The notes beneath the pieces were generated by a model, which had not been told where the DNA came from, ran no database searches, and saw only the letters and a list, made by a program, of their open reading frames with translations. From NCBI GenBank assembly GCA_951799445.1, contig OX637287.1, forward strand, positions 42,747,724 through 42,811,723: a stretch of DNA of 64,000 nt, read 5' to 3'. Below, piece after piece: positions 44,515 through 57,075 of the stretch. Every line of letters starts with the position of its first letter. Position 1 is the first letter of the stretch. The position numbers were made by a program, and so were the translations under genes. Source of the DNA: Pseudisothecium myosuroides. Taxonomy: Eukaryota; Streptophyta; Bryopsida; Hypnales; Lembophyllaceae.

Positions 44515-46877
44515 AGCTTTCTGCGCGTGTTCATGACATTGGATAACCAGGCAACCAACCGTCCTCCCCATGCTGAGAAAATTAGGCTATTCGACATCTC
44601 CAATTCATCTCTTCATAGATAATATCTTTGTTACTTAGTGGGGTGTTTTTTAATATGAAAGATGTGCACATGGATGTTTTTTACATATCTATGCAATCAA
44701 ATGAAAAAATTCATTACCTATGTTTTCAATCAATTGTCATGTAAAACCATGAAAGTCAAATGAAACAATTCACCAAAAATGGAGTTCCACTTTTCTAAAA
44801 GCCAAATTTGGTATGCTTGATTGAAAATGCGCAAGAATTGATTGTCTGTTATGCAAAACAAATAATGCCAATTATAAGTAAGATTATGCATTTTATTTTG
44901 AACGGCAGAATTGTATGACCTTATCATTGCTTCGAGGTATTATACATTGGCTCAATACTACTTCAATATTCACAAGGGCAAATTAGTGAGCCACCTCGAG
45001 TCAAAAGAAGACACTATCGACTTGCTTTCTTGATTAAAACTCAAATATTTGCAGAGAACCTCGAAAGAAAGGTTGTGCTAGCTTCCACGATTCTTTCCAA
45101 CTGGTATGAGAGTACACAACAATAAGAGTACTGAAGATTGTTGTGACAGAGAGATAAAAGTAACAACTAACGTGTGGTGAAGGCACAGACTGTGGTGAAG
45201 GCACAAGCTCTAAGCATAACAATCAACACAAATATAAACAAGAGAATACCTCTACCCCACATCCGGGGAAGATGATAGTATATATATATTCAGACTAGGT
45301 GTCTAATTATACAAGGTGACTAGTAGATCGTTTTATTTTTAATCATCCACTGTTTGTCATCCCGTAGTAGCATTGGGAGTACAGTCATCTGGATAGAAGT
45401 AGTTGGGTTAATTACTATTCTAACTCTGAGTTAACTACTACTTCAACAAAGATCAAGCAATGATTTCACTTATCCAAGGTCAACTAGGAAGTAGAGGATG
45501 CCAATAACAACAGGAAATGTCAACCACTTTGTATACATCTCAAGGAAGGCAAAATAGAGAGCAATTTATGAAAACACAACAAAGGGATTTCATTAAAATA
45601 TTAGTAGTCTGAACCTCACATGTTCCTTAACTCACAACATAGGAGAATATTCAGAACAGAAATTGTAAAACTATTGTTTGTTCCATTTTAGAATACGAAA
45701 GAAACTGTAAAATTAGGAACATTGTTTTGAAGAGAACACCGGATGCAATAAATGATGAAGTATGAATAGATTGCATCCAAAGGCTGAGATGTTCCTCCAA
45801 ACCAGTTTAAGGAACATTCATGAAGCAGATCCTTTCACGTATACTCATCTGCACAAATGGAAAAACTACCCTAACTTAGCCCTGAAAGCCCTGAGGATTC
45901 ATGGATATAAAACGATCAATTGATATCCTTAGAATCAGTGAAGAACATCGTGTGTGATGAACAAAACATAAATTAAATGGGACTAAAATAAAGGAAGTAA
46001 ACTACAAAATGAAGACCTAATTTTATAGCTCAATGTGGCGAAATCATACCATGTGATGGAAAATGGTCAACAACAAGACCGAGGGAAGACATTTTTGGAA
46101 CACCCGGTGCAAGCTAGCGCAACGCAGGCAATATTGTCAGATGGATTTGTAAATTCGAATTGCACCTCCACACCTCCTCCAAATTTCTACGAGCATTGAT
46201 AAGTTATACCCACTTTAGCTTGTACTGTGTAAGCTGCAGGAAACACAACAGCAAACCCGAAGGCTACCAACAACGATTCACACAGAATTCCGTTTTCCAC
46301 TGCCTTAAGTTGCATTTAAAGCCAGAGCAAAGATTCCACATGTTCATAGGTTGTAAGCAGCCCCACAAAGATTGACGAACATGAAAAATTCTCCAGCAAC
46401 ACTGACTCAGCAAAATTGAGAATAAATACAGTTGCTGCTAGTGGGAGTTTACGCACCTTGATGAACATCTTGTGGTCCCTGCCTTCCAGGACTTGCACCT
46501 TCAAGCCAGCTGCCTCAAAAGACTCCAACAAGAAACATTGCGTTCAAAATGCTAGGCACTTAATTCGAGATTGTTATATCTTTACTATCTACTCAACTTT
46601 GAAGCAAAAAATACCAAAAGAGGCATTTAATCCGAAGCAAATCATGTTGCATCAAAACCCTAATCACTCCAAAGGAAACCAAATAAGAAAAAGGGTAGAA
46701 ATTACAAGATCGAGATAGAAGTAGAATGCCTGCGTCTGGAATGGGTGCTGCTGCAACCTCGGCTGGGCTTGACTCTGAGCTTGCGACCTAAAACTGCTTA
46801 CGCTTTCTCCTACCTCCCAATGCCCAACTGCTGTACCAAACACATCAAAAACCCTGGAGAAGGCACTCAAAAGGGCG
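44515..46877. other. Intergenic DNA, with one possible minus-strand exon
   Basis: Similarity to copy A ends at about 44577. No gene is clear up to 46440. On the minus strand, 46531-46460 encodes LESFEAAGLKVQVLEGRDHK and ends MFIK at a good donor (GTGCGT, 46459). The partner exons were not found and the protein is unidentified, so this is only a candidate exon. Confidence 0.3.
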
Positions 46878-47288
46878 ATGGGATGGCTTTCAAGATTAGT
46901 ATGTAGTTCCAATGCAGCAATGGAAATCGACCAGGAGATGGTGACGAATCTACTTCACTTGGGTCTCCTATGCTGTCACCCTAATCCCGAAGATCGACCA
47001 TCCACGCGACTCGTGTCCAAGTGGCTGCAGGCTTCCGAGAGTATGGAGATGTCTTTACCTCCTTTGCCAGCATGCAGACCTCATGCACGTTACTTTGGGC
47101 GAAGATTGTCTCCAACGGAAATGATACATTCTGCTGTTACGTCTTTGAATTCTGACAACGTCCAGGATGCTGGGCACGGACCATCCCAATCCACTCTACT
47201 GTCGTCCTCCGTTGGTTCGGTTGGGGAGCAGACCAACATCCAAGCGTTCATCGCAACGATCTCTTCATGGGTCTACTCTGGTCGCTAA
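46878..47288 (+). pseudogene. C-terminal fragment of an L-type lectin receptor kinase
   Basis: The frame from about 46911 encodes EIDQEMVTNLLHLGLLCCHP, then NPEDRPSTRLVSKWLQ and LPPLPACRPHARY. This is kinase subdomain XI plus the tail of the legume-lectin receptor kinase family (pattern LLxLGLLCxHPxPxxRPSxR). The rest of the kinase, the transmembrane segment and the lectin domain are absent upstream, so only the last 125 or so residues remain. An acceptor-like TTCCAATGCAG at about 46910 hints that the fragment keeps an exon border. It is most likely a truncated remnant; a distant upstream exon is less likely. Confidence 0.65.
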
Positions 47289-50200
47289 GCTCAATCCAGT
47301 GATTCATTCTTGGCAACAACTAATCTGTGCTGCTGCATGTACCTTCATTAGTCAAACTTGGTCAATTTCATATCCACTTGCATATCCATGTGAATGAAAG
47401 CTTGCACCTCCATGTTGATCATCTCTGTCAGAGCATGTTCATGTTGTAATTGATTCTTAGCTTGCAATTTTGAATAGCCATTCCTGTCCTTTTATGAATC
47501 ACGAATCTGTAGCTGTCATTAAATGGTCCTTTAGCACAATCATGTCGTGGGGAAGGAGCATGCATCATTGGTTGAGTTTCTGCACAAATATCCCTAAAGG
47601 CCTAAACCCAAAAACTGAACCATAAACTCAAGAAGCAATTTCTGAACCCAAAAACAGAAAGATCCGTTGAGCGCACTGCAGCTAGCTGCTTCGGTGACTA
47701 CGACTTTGCTTGATCCTTGCCCAGTACACTTATACAGTACACTTATTCGAATTTTGTCAACTCGTAAGTGCTTAAATTGACTAATTTCATATCTATAGGA
47801 CTTAACCTGAATTTGGAAGTTTCAAAGGTGGTAGCAAAGAACGTAACACTAGAAAGAGGAAACCACGTCTCACACTATCGGATGTCAGAAACATATATTA
47901 GAAGTCACTATAATTGACTATGATGAATCAAAGTGGATGTTCTATTTCTAGTACGTGAGAGCGAAAAATTGTTAAGAACTGCAACGCCAATTTCGTTGAA
48001 GTGGGGCGATTCCAACGCAAATTGTGACTTATTTGTACATAACAGTCTAAAATTTAGGACAGTCACGGATTTATGATTCTGAACGAGTGTTATGAAAGGT
48101 GTCAAAGTATTGGAATACCGCCAATTTAACGAAATTGAAGCTTCTGCACAACTATAAAACAGGCATGACCACCCACATCGTGATTCACTCCAGCTTAAGA
48201 CGGTCTGATGACGACTAGTAAGACCTTTCAAATGGCTACATTGCGTAGGAGTTGTAGACAAGGTCAAGATCGCTTCACTAGCTTGCAGTCGAGCTATCCA
48301 CATGTATGAACCATGGAAAGATTTTCGGCCAAATCACATGACTCCACTGTAGTCCCCAAATTTTCAAATATTACCTTGTCAGAGCGAGGGGTAGCAAGAT
48401 GAAGCAGCAGTGCCATACGCTGAAGATTCGTTCACTGCTTTACCCTACAATCATTTCAAGAACAGCAGTAGTCTGAGCCATCTGAAATTTATATTACACA
48501 TCATACCGTGATCTACCAGGCTAGTTCTTGAAAGCCCGAATTAGATGGTCTGTGAAAGCAATACAAAATAAAGGATAATTATGGTTACACAGAACTATAA
48601 CCTTATAGTAATGTCAACTCGACACCTCTTCACATGAATGATGCGAATGATTACGTGAGAAGACCCGGAACTGATTAAGCAGCTCAAATTTGAACTCACA
48701 GTGCCCGCCTATCGACAATTCATATTTCTTTGAAAAAATAGCTTCGTGGGTTTCCAGACTTGCATGCTTGAAATACAATTTCAGCTTCAGATGGAGCTTC
48801 ACATGCTCAATCCATCTTGACCTCAACCCATTCGAGCATGTGGATTCTGCCAACGAAAACCATACCAAGAGACTTGGATTACTGATACTCTCGATCACAA
48901 GCCCGGCAACCATGACGGTCAAGGGCAGAAGCATTTAGCCCACATTTCCACCAACATGTGAACTAGTACAATTGGAACTCAAAGTCGATGTTTCTGCCAT
49001 TTCTTGAACTTTCCAAAAGTAGTCACACAAAGCAGCTCTATGTGTTTAACGCAGAAAAATTGACTACGCGCTATTAGGTTATACCAATACCTCAACTTTA
49101 TATTCATTAACACAAGGTTTGACTTCCAATTGTAACTGAGGTCAATATATCATTCCAATGATCACATTGCATACGTCATCTAACCTGTAGGAGAAAGATT
49201 ATTTTCAACCAGCATAGGCAAATCGTGAAACCAAAGGGGTGAATGTCACTGAGGACAGGTAGAGTATGACAACCAAATTTTTTTTGTCACATCAAAAAAA
49301 AGGTTTTAACAATTGAACACGTCAAAGCCCCGGGTTTTTTTAATCTACTGTAGTAGTATAGGATAACCGGTGTTTTCCCAGAGAACACATCAATTGACAT
49401 GTATATCTTTACAAGGCCCGCGCACATGAGGCAAACAGGGGGCGTGCGACGTTGGAGATGAGGGCGCGGAAACGTGGGTTTGCTCTGGCCAGAGCTCATG
49501 GTGTAGAGCAAATTTTTTGTGCGACCTCCGCCCTCAAGGAATGGTTACTGCAGTGGTTTGCCCTCAGGGGTAAACAGCTTTGGCCAAAATTAGACCTATC
49601 AGGGTCAGGGCATTTTTTTCTGGCGAAATTTTGCCAGATTCCAACTTCATCTGACAGATTTCAGCCATTATGCCTGGCTCCCTCCAAATATTCACCAACA
49701 AACGGAGGCCACAGAGGGACTCCACTGTTCATCTACAGTGCGAAAAAAAAAGCCCTGGTCAGGGTCAAAAAGTCACCCCGCAACTCCTTCCATCTCCCTC
49801 CTTGTACAGTCGGGTACAGTAACCTTACGATTTTTTGCATCCTGCTGAGATTAGGTCAACTTTAGATGGTCCGTGTGTGCTCAGAATTGAACGGAATTTC
49901 AAATTTCGAATTGCATTGGAATCACACTGAAGTCTACTTTATCATCATTACAAACACACATATGTAACTAAAAATTATACAAAGAGTTTGATGTTTTCTA
50001 TACACTATGTACTATCTAGTGTTGTCAACATTTGTGAAAAATACAACTTGTATTCAATGGTATATATAAGAAATGCACCTTCACAATTGCTTAAGAGATA
50101 CTTGATCTCATATCACTTGAATTTCTTGTATGATTTTTTGCTTGTTCTTCACCCCATTGCAAAAAAACTTTGACTATCTGTGAGCGCTTGTTTACCCACC

Positions 50201-50519
50201 CTTGGTAAAGAAGCGAGCACAACCAAGCTCTCGGTAATTAACCGTTCTGACTCGATCTATGGGTGTCTAGCGCCAATCTATTGTGCCTTCCAAGCAATGG
50301 ATATTTTCTATACTCCTAAGACTCGCTAATTTGGAAAATGAAGAAAACAAAACGAAACCCTAATTGGAATTGCTATGACTACTAAGTTTGGATCAAAGCC
50401 TACGAAGGCTTAGTGGTTTGGGAGAGGAGTGAATTCTAGTCTAAACTTATCTATTCTAAATGAAAGATTACCTTATGCCATTTCTAAAAGTGTAAAGCTT
50501 GTTCAATTTGGACTCTCCT
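47289..50519. other. Intergenic DNA without a recognised gene
   Basis: Several open frames of 100-137 codons (47908-48303 minus, 48614-48934 minus, 49452-49865 plus) show no domain, no repeat of a known family and no good splice context. I do not call them. Around 49600-49760 an AGGGC..TTTTTTT phrase is mirrored by AAAAAAAAAGCCCT, a weak inverted pair. Confidence 0.35.
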
Positions 50520-51190
50520 AGAGGAAGTTATGGACGGATGAAGTTTGACCGCTACTCGGTTCCTCAAACTTCATCCATGCTTTTCTATGGATTACGGATT
50601 TTGATTTGACTTGGGATTTGGGCTATGGGCCTGATCCTCTAAGGTTAACCTAATTACCAAGTCTTGACTCAAATGGATGAAATCTTCTAGGGTTCATCCA
50701 TTACTTGTTCCGGACTTCATCCTTTCTTAACTGCTTAGGGTTTAAGTATTTCTTTAAGCTGGGTTTAGTGTTGGGTTACCCTAAACTTGTTCTAAGATGT
50801 TCTAAATCTATACTTAACCTAAACTTAATCTTAAAAGTCCCTAATCCGCCTTCTAATCTTACTTAAGGATCTTAAGTGTGGTTGCTAATGTACTAATCTT
50901 AGAAATTTAAGACTTGTTCTGAGGAGATCCTGGTTTTAGCCTTTTAATTTGATTAATCACATTAGATTTGGAGTTTCCTATCAAAAGTTATCCATGGATG
51001 AAGTTGGACCGCTAATCGGTCCTTCAAACTTCATCCGCTAATTAGGGCTAGCCCTAATTTCAAAACTAAATTCTAATTTGACTTTCGGTTCCTAAATTAA
51101 TTCCTCTTTTTATGTTAGCTTTTTTGTTCCTCTTGGATGAAATTTGTTAGGTTTCATCCAACATGACTCCCTAACTTCATCCGCTCATAA
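50520..51190. repeat. Cluster of four short GGATGAA/TTCATCC hairpins
   Basis: Inverted pairs occur at about 50534-50577 (GGATGAAGTTTGA against TCAAACTTCATCC), 50672-50701 (GGATGAA against TTCATCC), 50993-51041 (GGATGAAGTTGGACCG against CGGTCCTTCAAACTTCATCC) and 51135-51164 (GGATGAAATTTG against TTTCATCC). The same stem recurs with loops of 5 to 15 bases over 650 bp. Confidence 0.65.
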
Positions 51191-52109
51191 CTCCTTCGTT
51201 TTAGCTTGGATCTGGACGTGTTTTAGGTTTTCGGAAACCCCTAGCCCTCTACTATAAGATTTTAAAGTTAATTCTAACCTGACTTTGCTCCTTGCCTATC
51301 CTAGCTCTCGGCCTCCTTCTAATTATCTTGATAAAACAAAGTTAAACACGGAAGAGTGGGGTGTTTAGAGGCCCACCTCATATTGGAGGTCTTGGATCAA
51401 ACGGTCGAAGTTCCCCCCCTCGGCCATGTCCCTTCCTCTTGGATTCTTGGCTCTTTGAGTGAATCTTGAATTGGGGAAGATTTGAGAACGAAGTGGTAGA
51501 GGCGGTGGAATTTCTTTCTTCTCCTTCTTTCTACCCCTTCTTACACCAACCAACTTGTCTTCCAAAGTCCTTACGTGTTGACTTCGTTCTTACACCTCTT
51601 ACACCTTGGCCTTTCCAAGTGCTTACGCGGTTGACCTTTTCTCTTACGCCCAAGGGCATGCTCTTTTTTACTCTTACGCTCACTCCTTTAGTGGTCCAAA
51701 TTTGTTAGTTGAGATTCCCCTAATCCATCCACTAGCATGCTTCTCTCCTATTTCATCTCCCTCTTTGCTTGTGATGCTCAAGGTTTTTTGGTCATGGTAT
51801 GTGGAGAGCTTGGGTGAGTTGTGCGTGGAGTGATTGTGTGAGCTTTTGCAGGTTGTTTGTATGTTTTAATGACAATTTCTACTACAACACGTACCCCCTA
51901 ATCTACTTTCCCCATTTTCCTCCTTCCACTTTGAGGATATCCCTACTTCTATTATCCTAATTTCCTATTTAGTCTTCCTCTTTTTTTTTCTCCTACCTCT
52001 ACTATCCTAATTTCCTTTCCTAATTATCCTTTCTAATCATCCTTTCTAATCAACCAAAAATACCAAAAAAAAAGGAACAACCAGACCAAAGGACCGATTT
52101 GGCCCAAGG
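51191..52109. other. Pyrimidine-rich intergenic DNA
   Basis: Repeated TCTTACG and CTTACG phrases (51570-51680) and a run of TTTCCTAATTATCC phrases (51950-52050). The minus-strand frame 51365-51565 has no known domain. No gene is supported. Confidence 0.35.
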
Positions 52110-52425
52110 GAGTTGGGAGTCCAGCTGCTGCCGGGGGAGTCGGGAGTCCAGCTGCTGCCGGGGAGTTGGGAGTCTAGCGGCCGGGGGAGTCGGGGTCCAG
52201 GTCTCGCCGGGGGTTGGATCCAGCTGCCGGGGAGTCGGGGTCCAACTGCCGGGGGAGTCGGGAGTCCAGCTGCCGGGGGAGTCGGGGTCCAAGGTCTCGC
52301 CGGGGGTCGGGAGTCTGGGTCTCGCCGGTGGGTCTGGGTCCAGGGGCTGCCAGAGGAGTCGAGAGTCCAGAGGCGCCGGGGGTCGGAGTCCAGTTGCTTG
52401 CCAGGGGGCCGGGGAGTCGGGAGTT
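52110..52425. repeat. GC-rich minisatellite, unit about 23-30 bp
   Basis: About twelve variant units of GCCGGGGGAGTCGGGAGTCC followed by AGCTGC or AGGTCTC. It is strongly GC-rich against the AT-rich surroundings, and open in several frames on both strands (Gly/Ser/Pro-rich products), which explains the overlapping open frames here. Confidence 0.85.
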
Positions 52426-54970
52426 TATAATAATTTCACCTAATTCTAAATCCTAATCTAGTCTACTCCCGGAGGGGGTTATGATAATGTTTTTATCAAA
52501 TTCTAAGCCTAACTTAGTCTATCCCTAAGGGGGAGTTTACCCTTTCGTGGAACCTATTTCTTGGAGGCTAAACTTTGAGAGTTTCCAAGCTTGTCTTGGA
52601 AACTAAACTTTGAACCGAGTTCTCTGGAAAAATCAAGGCTTCGCCGTCGAGTTGGATTTAACACCAACTCTAAGATTTCTCCCTACCCGTAGATTCAAAG
52701 CTTCGCCGTATGGCGGGTTTTCTTAACACGCATTCTAGGACTAGGGGGGTTAATAGTCAAAGCTTCGCCGTCAACAAGGAAGGCCCACGTAACCACAAGC
52801 AATTTCAAAAGAGGAAGAAAATCGTTAGAACATAACCACCCTGGAGGGCCCACAACTCCACCGTACGGGGGGAGGACCACACGCCAAGGGTTCTTAGAGA
52901 GAGTAGAAGAGTTCCCTGACTGAGAGAGAAACACTCGGAAGTTAATCTAGACACGCGGGTTGGAAAACAAAATCCTTAAACACTAAAGACCCCCTAGTGG
53001 GCGGCAAAGCCAAGGCGCTGCGGGGGGAGCTTTAGGATCAGGACAAAAATCAAAGAACTCCCAAGCAAGTTAGTGCTTCAAGCAAAGTACTTCAACTGAT
53101 AAGTTAGTGACCAAAGTGACTCAAAAATAAGCCAAATAATATCCAAGACTACTCAAAACTCATAGACACAAAGGAAGAAGGACCCCCAAGACCTTCAAAA
53201 GCTGAAAATAGAACAACAACGGAGCACCACGTGCTCAAAACACCGTGGAAGTGCCTTTGGCTAAAATTGCCAAAAAATCCAACATAAGTTGGACCCATGG
53301 ACCCAAAACATGAATGGGGGTGGTTTTGGAGAGAAATGAGGGCCCTTTTATAGGTTTCCCAAGGCCCTCACCTCCCCTCTTTTAACCTACGTAACCCTAT
53401 CAACTTGGATTTTCATCCTTATCTTTTAGGATTTTCACATAGTTTGGGTTTTACGCTGGTCCAACACTCTAACTATTGGAGATTAACTTCAAATCAAAAA
53501 CCGATTGCGCCATTGGCTCCACAAGGCCATTTTTAGTCCTAAAGTCCTCCCACCCCCTATTCCAACGCCAAAATCCCACCGTAAACTATCGCCGACTAGA
53601 GTCAGTAAAAGAGTTAAAAATCTACTTTTTGGAGGTTACCTTTTCTGACAAAGGTGACTAGCCAGGGTGGTCTGGGAGGTCTTAGGGAGTAAGAAAAGAC
53701 CCTTCGTTGACTTCATTCCGACTTCGTGTGCTCCCGGGACGCCGGTCAACTCCACGTAAATCCCGCCAAGTGGATAATTCGAAGGAATGTCGGTGATTCG
53801 GCCGTCTCCCGCTATCGAAACACCATGAAACTCGTCGGGGCGCGTTATTAGCATAAAAGAACCTATCCTAATTTTTAGTGAGATTTTACCGCTACCTGGA
53901 TAATTATCGTGAATTTCCCATCGTGGTTTTAGGCGGTTGACCGTCCGGAAGGAGTATTTCTTCAATCCAGAAAATTCCTAAACTTCTTGGAGAACTTCTC
54001 ATGGGGTTTCCCAAGAGATTTACAAGTTCACATCTTGATCTTGCATATCTTGATACGGAGGGCAAAAAGATACCTCCGTTGGTTTACCGACAGTCAAGGA
54101 ATCTTCCGCATACGGGGGAATCTTGGCGAATGGATTTCGCTTTTGACTTCCCGGTATGGTTTAGAACCAAGATCACAATCCGGTGACCGTAGATTCCTCC
54201 ACTGGCTTGTCTTGCGAAAGTGACACCTGCAAGCCAACAATTGGGATTTCTACTATTCGTCGATGGGATGGGGAAACTGAAACCTCTCTTGGGGAATCTG
54301 CCTAAGAATCTCCCTAGACTTCCCTCAGACCAATTTAGCCCAGCTTGGTCACTTGCATAGTGATTTTAGGCTATTTTGGGTAAGAATCCTCAAACCTTCT
54401 AGTTCCCACTACCTCTATGGCTCCAACCTATTTACAAGTGGGTTTTAGGACTATTCTAAGGAGAAAAGGCTATTTAGGACCAAAGGGCATATTAGTATGT
54501 AACATGTCCATTCTGGTTTTACACTCTTTTTAGGGCTTTTTGTATATAATTACGACATAAATTGCACAATCTAAGAAAAAAGAAAACTATGAGTCCCAAG
54601 TGACGAATTGGGAGCTCACACTATATTCCAAAGGTTCTCTATGAAATGGTAGATAGTGTAGAAAAGAAAACCAAATTGTTGTATGATTTGAATTTATTCA
54701 TTTTTTTTACTTGTTATGAAGTTGAAGTGCACTTCATTGTAATTCCAACACAATTTGCAGTTCCAAAATTGGTTCATTTTTGAGCATGCTAGAGCTTCCT
54801 GAAGTTGATGAACTTTCTAGTGAAAACTGACTGGAAAAATTTGTAAGGTTCTTGTACCCAACTGTACAGGGTCTGTGCCACAGAGCGTGAAGTATTTTGG
54901 CAGAGAGCTTGTTTCGTTGGCTTCCCTTAAGTGAATTAGGGTTTTGATTTTTGGGGGGACATTATGGAGG
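52426..54970. other. Repeat-rich intergenic DNA, possibly a decayed large element
   Basis: AAGCTTCGCCGT or AGGCTTCGCCGT phrases recur at about 52638, 52700 and 52759. CCCTANNGGG phrases and long purine-rich stretches are common. No reverse transcriptase, integrase or protease frame is visible and I could not find matching long terminal repeats. The minus-strand frame 53636-53965 has no recognised domain. Confidence 0.35.
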
Positions 54971-54974
54971 TTAA

Positions 54975-55948
54975 CCCTCCATCGCTTGAGGGAACAAAAA
55001 GTGTCCTCACACACTGTAGCAGTCCAATTTGAAGTGCTCTAACTTTTGCATCTGATGTCCAAATTTGATAAAAATTTGTTGTAAAAGTTGCGCATACTAG
55101 TCTAGTTTGTGCTGTAAAATTTTCAGATCAATCCAAGACGAATTGAGTTTGTGAAAGCCATTCGAAGTTCACAGGTTCAATTTGAGTTCAGCACACTGCA
55201 TTGTCATGGCTTCAACTTTAGGGGCTTGTATCTTTTTTATTAAATGTTCATTTTCAATAAAATTTGTTGGATTTTGTTCCCCTTAAGGTCTAGTTATTGA
55301 GGTAAAATTTTCATGTCAATTCAAGCTATTTTGAATGTTTGAGAGCAATTCAAAGTTCAAAATCCAGACATTTTTGTATTATAGTGAACTTCGGCGGCTC
55401 ATAACTCCTTCATACATGGTCCATTTTCAATAATTTTTGTTGTAAAAGTTGCTCATACTAGTCTAGTTTTTGTATTTAAAATTTCATATTGATCCAAGAA
55501 TTTATGAGTGACTGAGAAGCATTTTAGTAGAAAGAGGTTCAGCTATAGATGTGATTTTTTGCTACTTTTTTCACTGTTTTCTAGCATTTCAAATCCATTT
55601 TGCAAACACAATGAGTCATTTGAATGATATTTTTTTTCACCAAAGAGTTTACATTCTGTTTTTGAATCACTTGGCAGTTTGATGTTTTTTCATTTGAGTA
55701 GGTTTAGAAATCGAATTTCACCTCCAAATGTGTTTTTAAGAAAATTTCAGCACCTTTTTCCAACACTAAAACATTATAATCTTTCAATCTATACGGTCAA
55801 ATGACCCCAAATTTGTTCCACACCATCTACAACATGCACACAACAAGATTGTACTGTTGAGATTTTCATACCTTACTGAAATTTAGATTTTTAACACTTG
55901 CAAAGGCAGGATGCTTTTAAGCATGTTTGGACCTTAGGCGATGGAGGG
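54975..55948. mobile_element. 974-bp TTAA-flanked non-autonomous element (piggyBac-like)
   Basis: Perfect 11-bp inverted termini, CCCTCCATCGC and GCGATGGAGGG, each flanked by TTAA (54971-54974 and 55949-55952). The interior is AT-rich with no coding frame. It carries three diverged phrases of the form CATAACTCCTTCATAC..TCCA and GTTGTAAAAGTTGC..ATACTAGTCTAG, so it may itself contain an internal duplication. It abuts the broken MYB/SANT-like gene, whose readable part begins just right of the TTAA. Confidence 0.85.
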
Positions 55949-55952
55949 TTAA

Positions 55953-56742
55953 GGAGGGGATATTATCTTTAATGTTTCAAGATGAGGGAGGTGATAGTTT
56001 TCAAGGGGCTCGTGGTGCTTCAAATTTGAAGAGGGAGTGGATGGAGGGGACTTTGAGGTATCCCGTGGACTTGTGTGAGGAAAAATATTGGGAGTACAAC
56101 CGCAAGGCCTTCAAGAAAGCAAATTGGGAATCATTTGCAAGCCAACTGAACACACAGTTTCTAGATGAGCCTCAACGAAGTTGGCAACAAACGCGTAACA
56201 AGTGGAATTAGATGAGGTCAACATACATGGAGGAGAAGGTGAAGCAAGATGAGACTGGAGTGCCACCTTCTACATGGAAACCATGGTATGAATTCTTTGA
56301 TCATATTTTTGGTGGTACTGCGAAGATCAACGGTGTGCATCATGGAGTTGATCAGGGAGTTTGTTTGCAACATTCAAAGCCATTGGTTTTGAGTGATGAT
56401 GTTCAGGGCACTTTGTCCACCACTCCTCCTTCCTCCATTGCAAATATTGCTTCTTCACACTCCCCACGCATCAAGGTAGTTAACCAACCGGGATGTGAGG
56501 GAGAAGTGAATCAGAGTGCTGGGAAGAGGAAGTTGGCTAGGGAAGAAGAATCCATTGCCTCTGCCATCAATAATTTCTCCAAGGGAATTCAAGAGGTGGA
56601 GAAGATGAAGTTGCAGATTATGGAGAAATTAATTGATAGCGAGAGAGATGGTAGGCAAGATGTGTTGAAAGGACAACTACAAATGGCGGCCATTTTTACT
56701 AAAGTGTTGAAGGCCAACAACTCCTCCAGGACTTTTAAGTAG
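55953..56742 (+). pseudogene. Harbinger-type MYB/SANT-like protein gene with one in-frame stop
   Basis: One reading frame runs from the TTAA boundary to a stop at 56742, interrupted only by a TAG at 56209-56211 (RNKWN, stop, MRSTYMEE). The first part (NWESFASQLNTQF, SWQQTRNKWN) and continuation (TWKPWYEFFDHIFGGTAKI) give a MYB/SANT-like trihelix domain as in the second protein of PIF/Harbinger transposons and host relatives. The C-terminus is a helical, Glu/Lys-rich stretch (IQEVEKMKLQIMEKLIDSER). A single base change (Lys or Gln codon to TAG) would explain the stop. No Harbinger transposase was found nearby. The 5' end may have been displaced by the TTAA element. Confidence 0.6.
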
Positions 56743-56959
56743 ATGTTTCATCTCTTTAGCCATATACTTTTAAGGATTTTATTTGTTGGAATGTTAATTC
56801 CAATTTTGTATGGAATTTGATTTGATTTGATTTGGATTTGTTTGGATTTGTCCCAAATTCCATTACATTGAATAAAAGACTTTTTTCCTCTATGATTACA
56901 TGTAGATGCATGAGTGCATTTGGATTCAAAGCGGGATTCAAAGCCTAGGCAAAATGTAA

Positions 56960-57075
56960 TTTAAATGTCCTTGGAATACAATTGGAATGTCATTAGAATG
57001 CAATTAGAATGTCATTGGAATGCAATTGAATTTTCATTGGAATGCAATTGGAATGTCATTGGAATTGAAGTCCCA
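56960..57075. repeat. Short tandem repeat of a GGAATGnnATT decamer
   Basis: About ten consecutive units alternating TTGGAATGCAA and TTGGAATGTCA. It generates a Trp/Asn/Glu-rich spurious frame. Confidence 0.8.

Noticed and set aside
43783..44571. 262-residue minus-strand frame opposite UGT copy B (and similar ones opposite copies A and C)
   Set aside because: Antisense shadow of a conserved GC-rich exon; the plus-strand frame has the PSPG box and family-wide motifs.
49452..49865. 137-residue open frame as a gene
   Set aside because: No recognisable domain or relatives in the window, and composition like the flanking DNA.
50190..54500. LTR retrotransposon or LARD
   Set aside because: No pair of long terminal repeats, primer-binding site or pol-type frame could be found; left as unclassified repeat-rich DNA.
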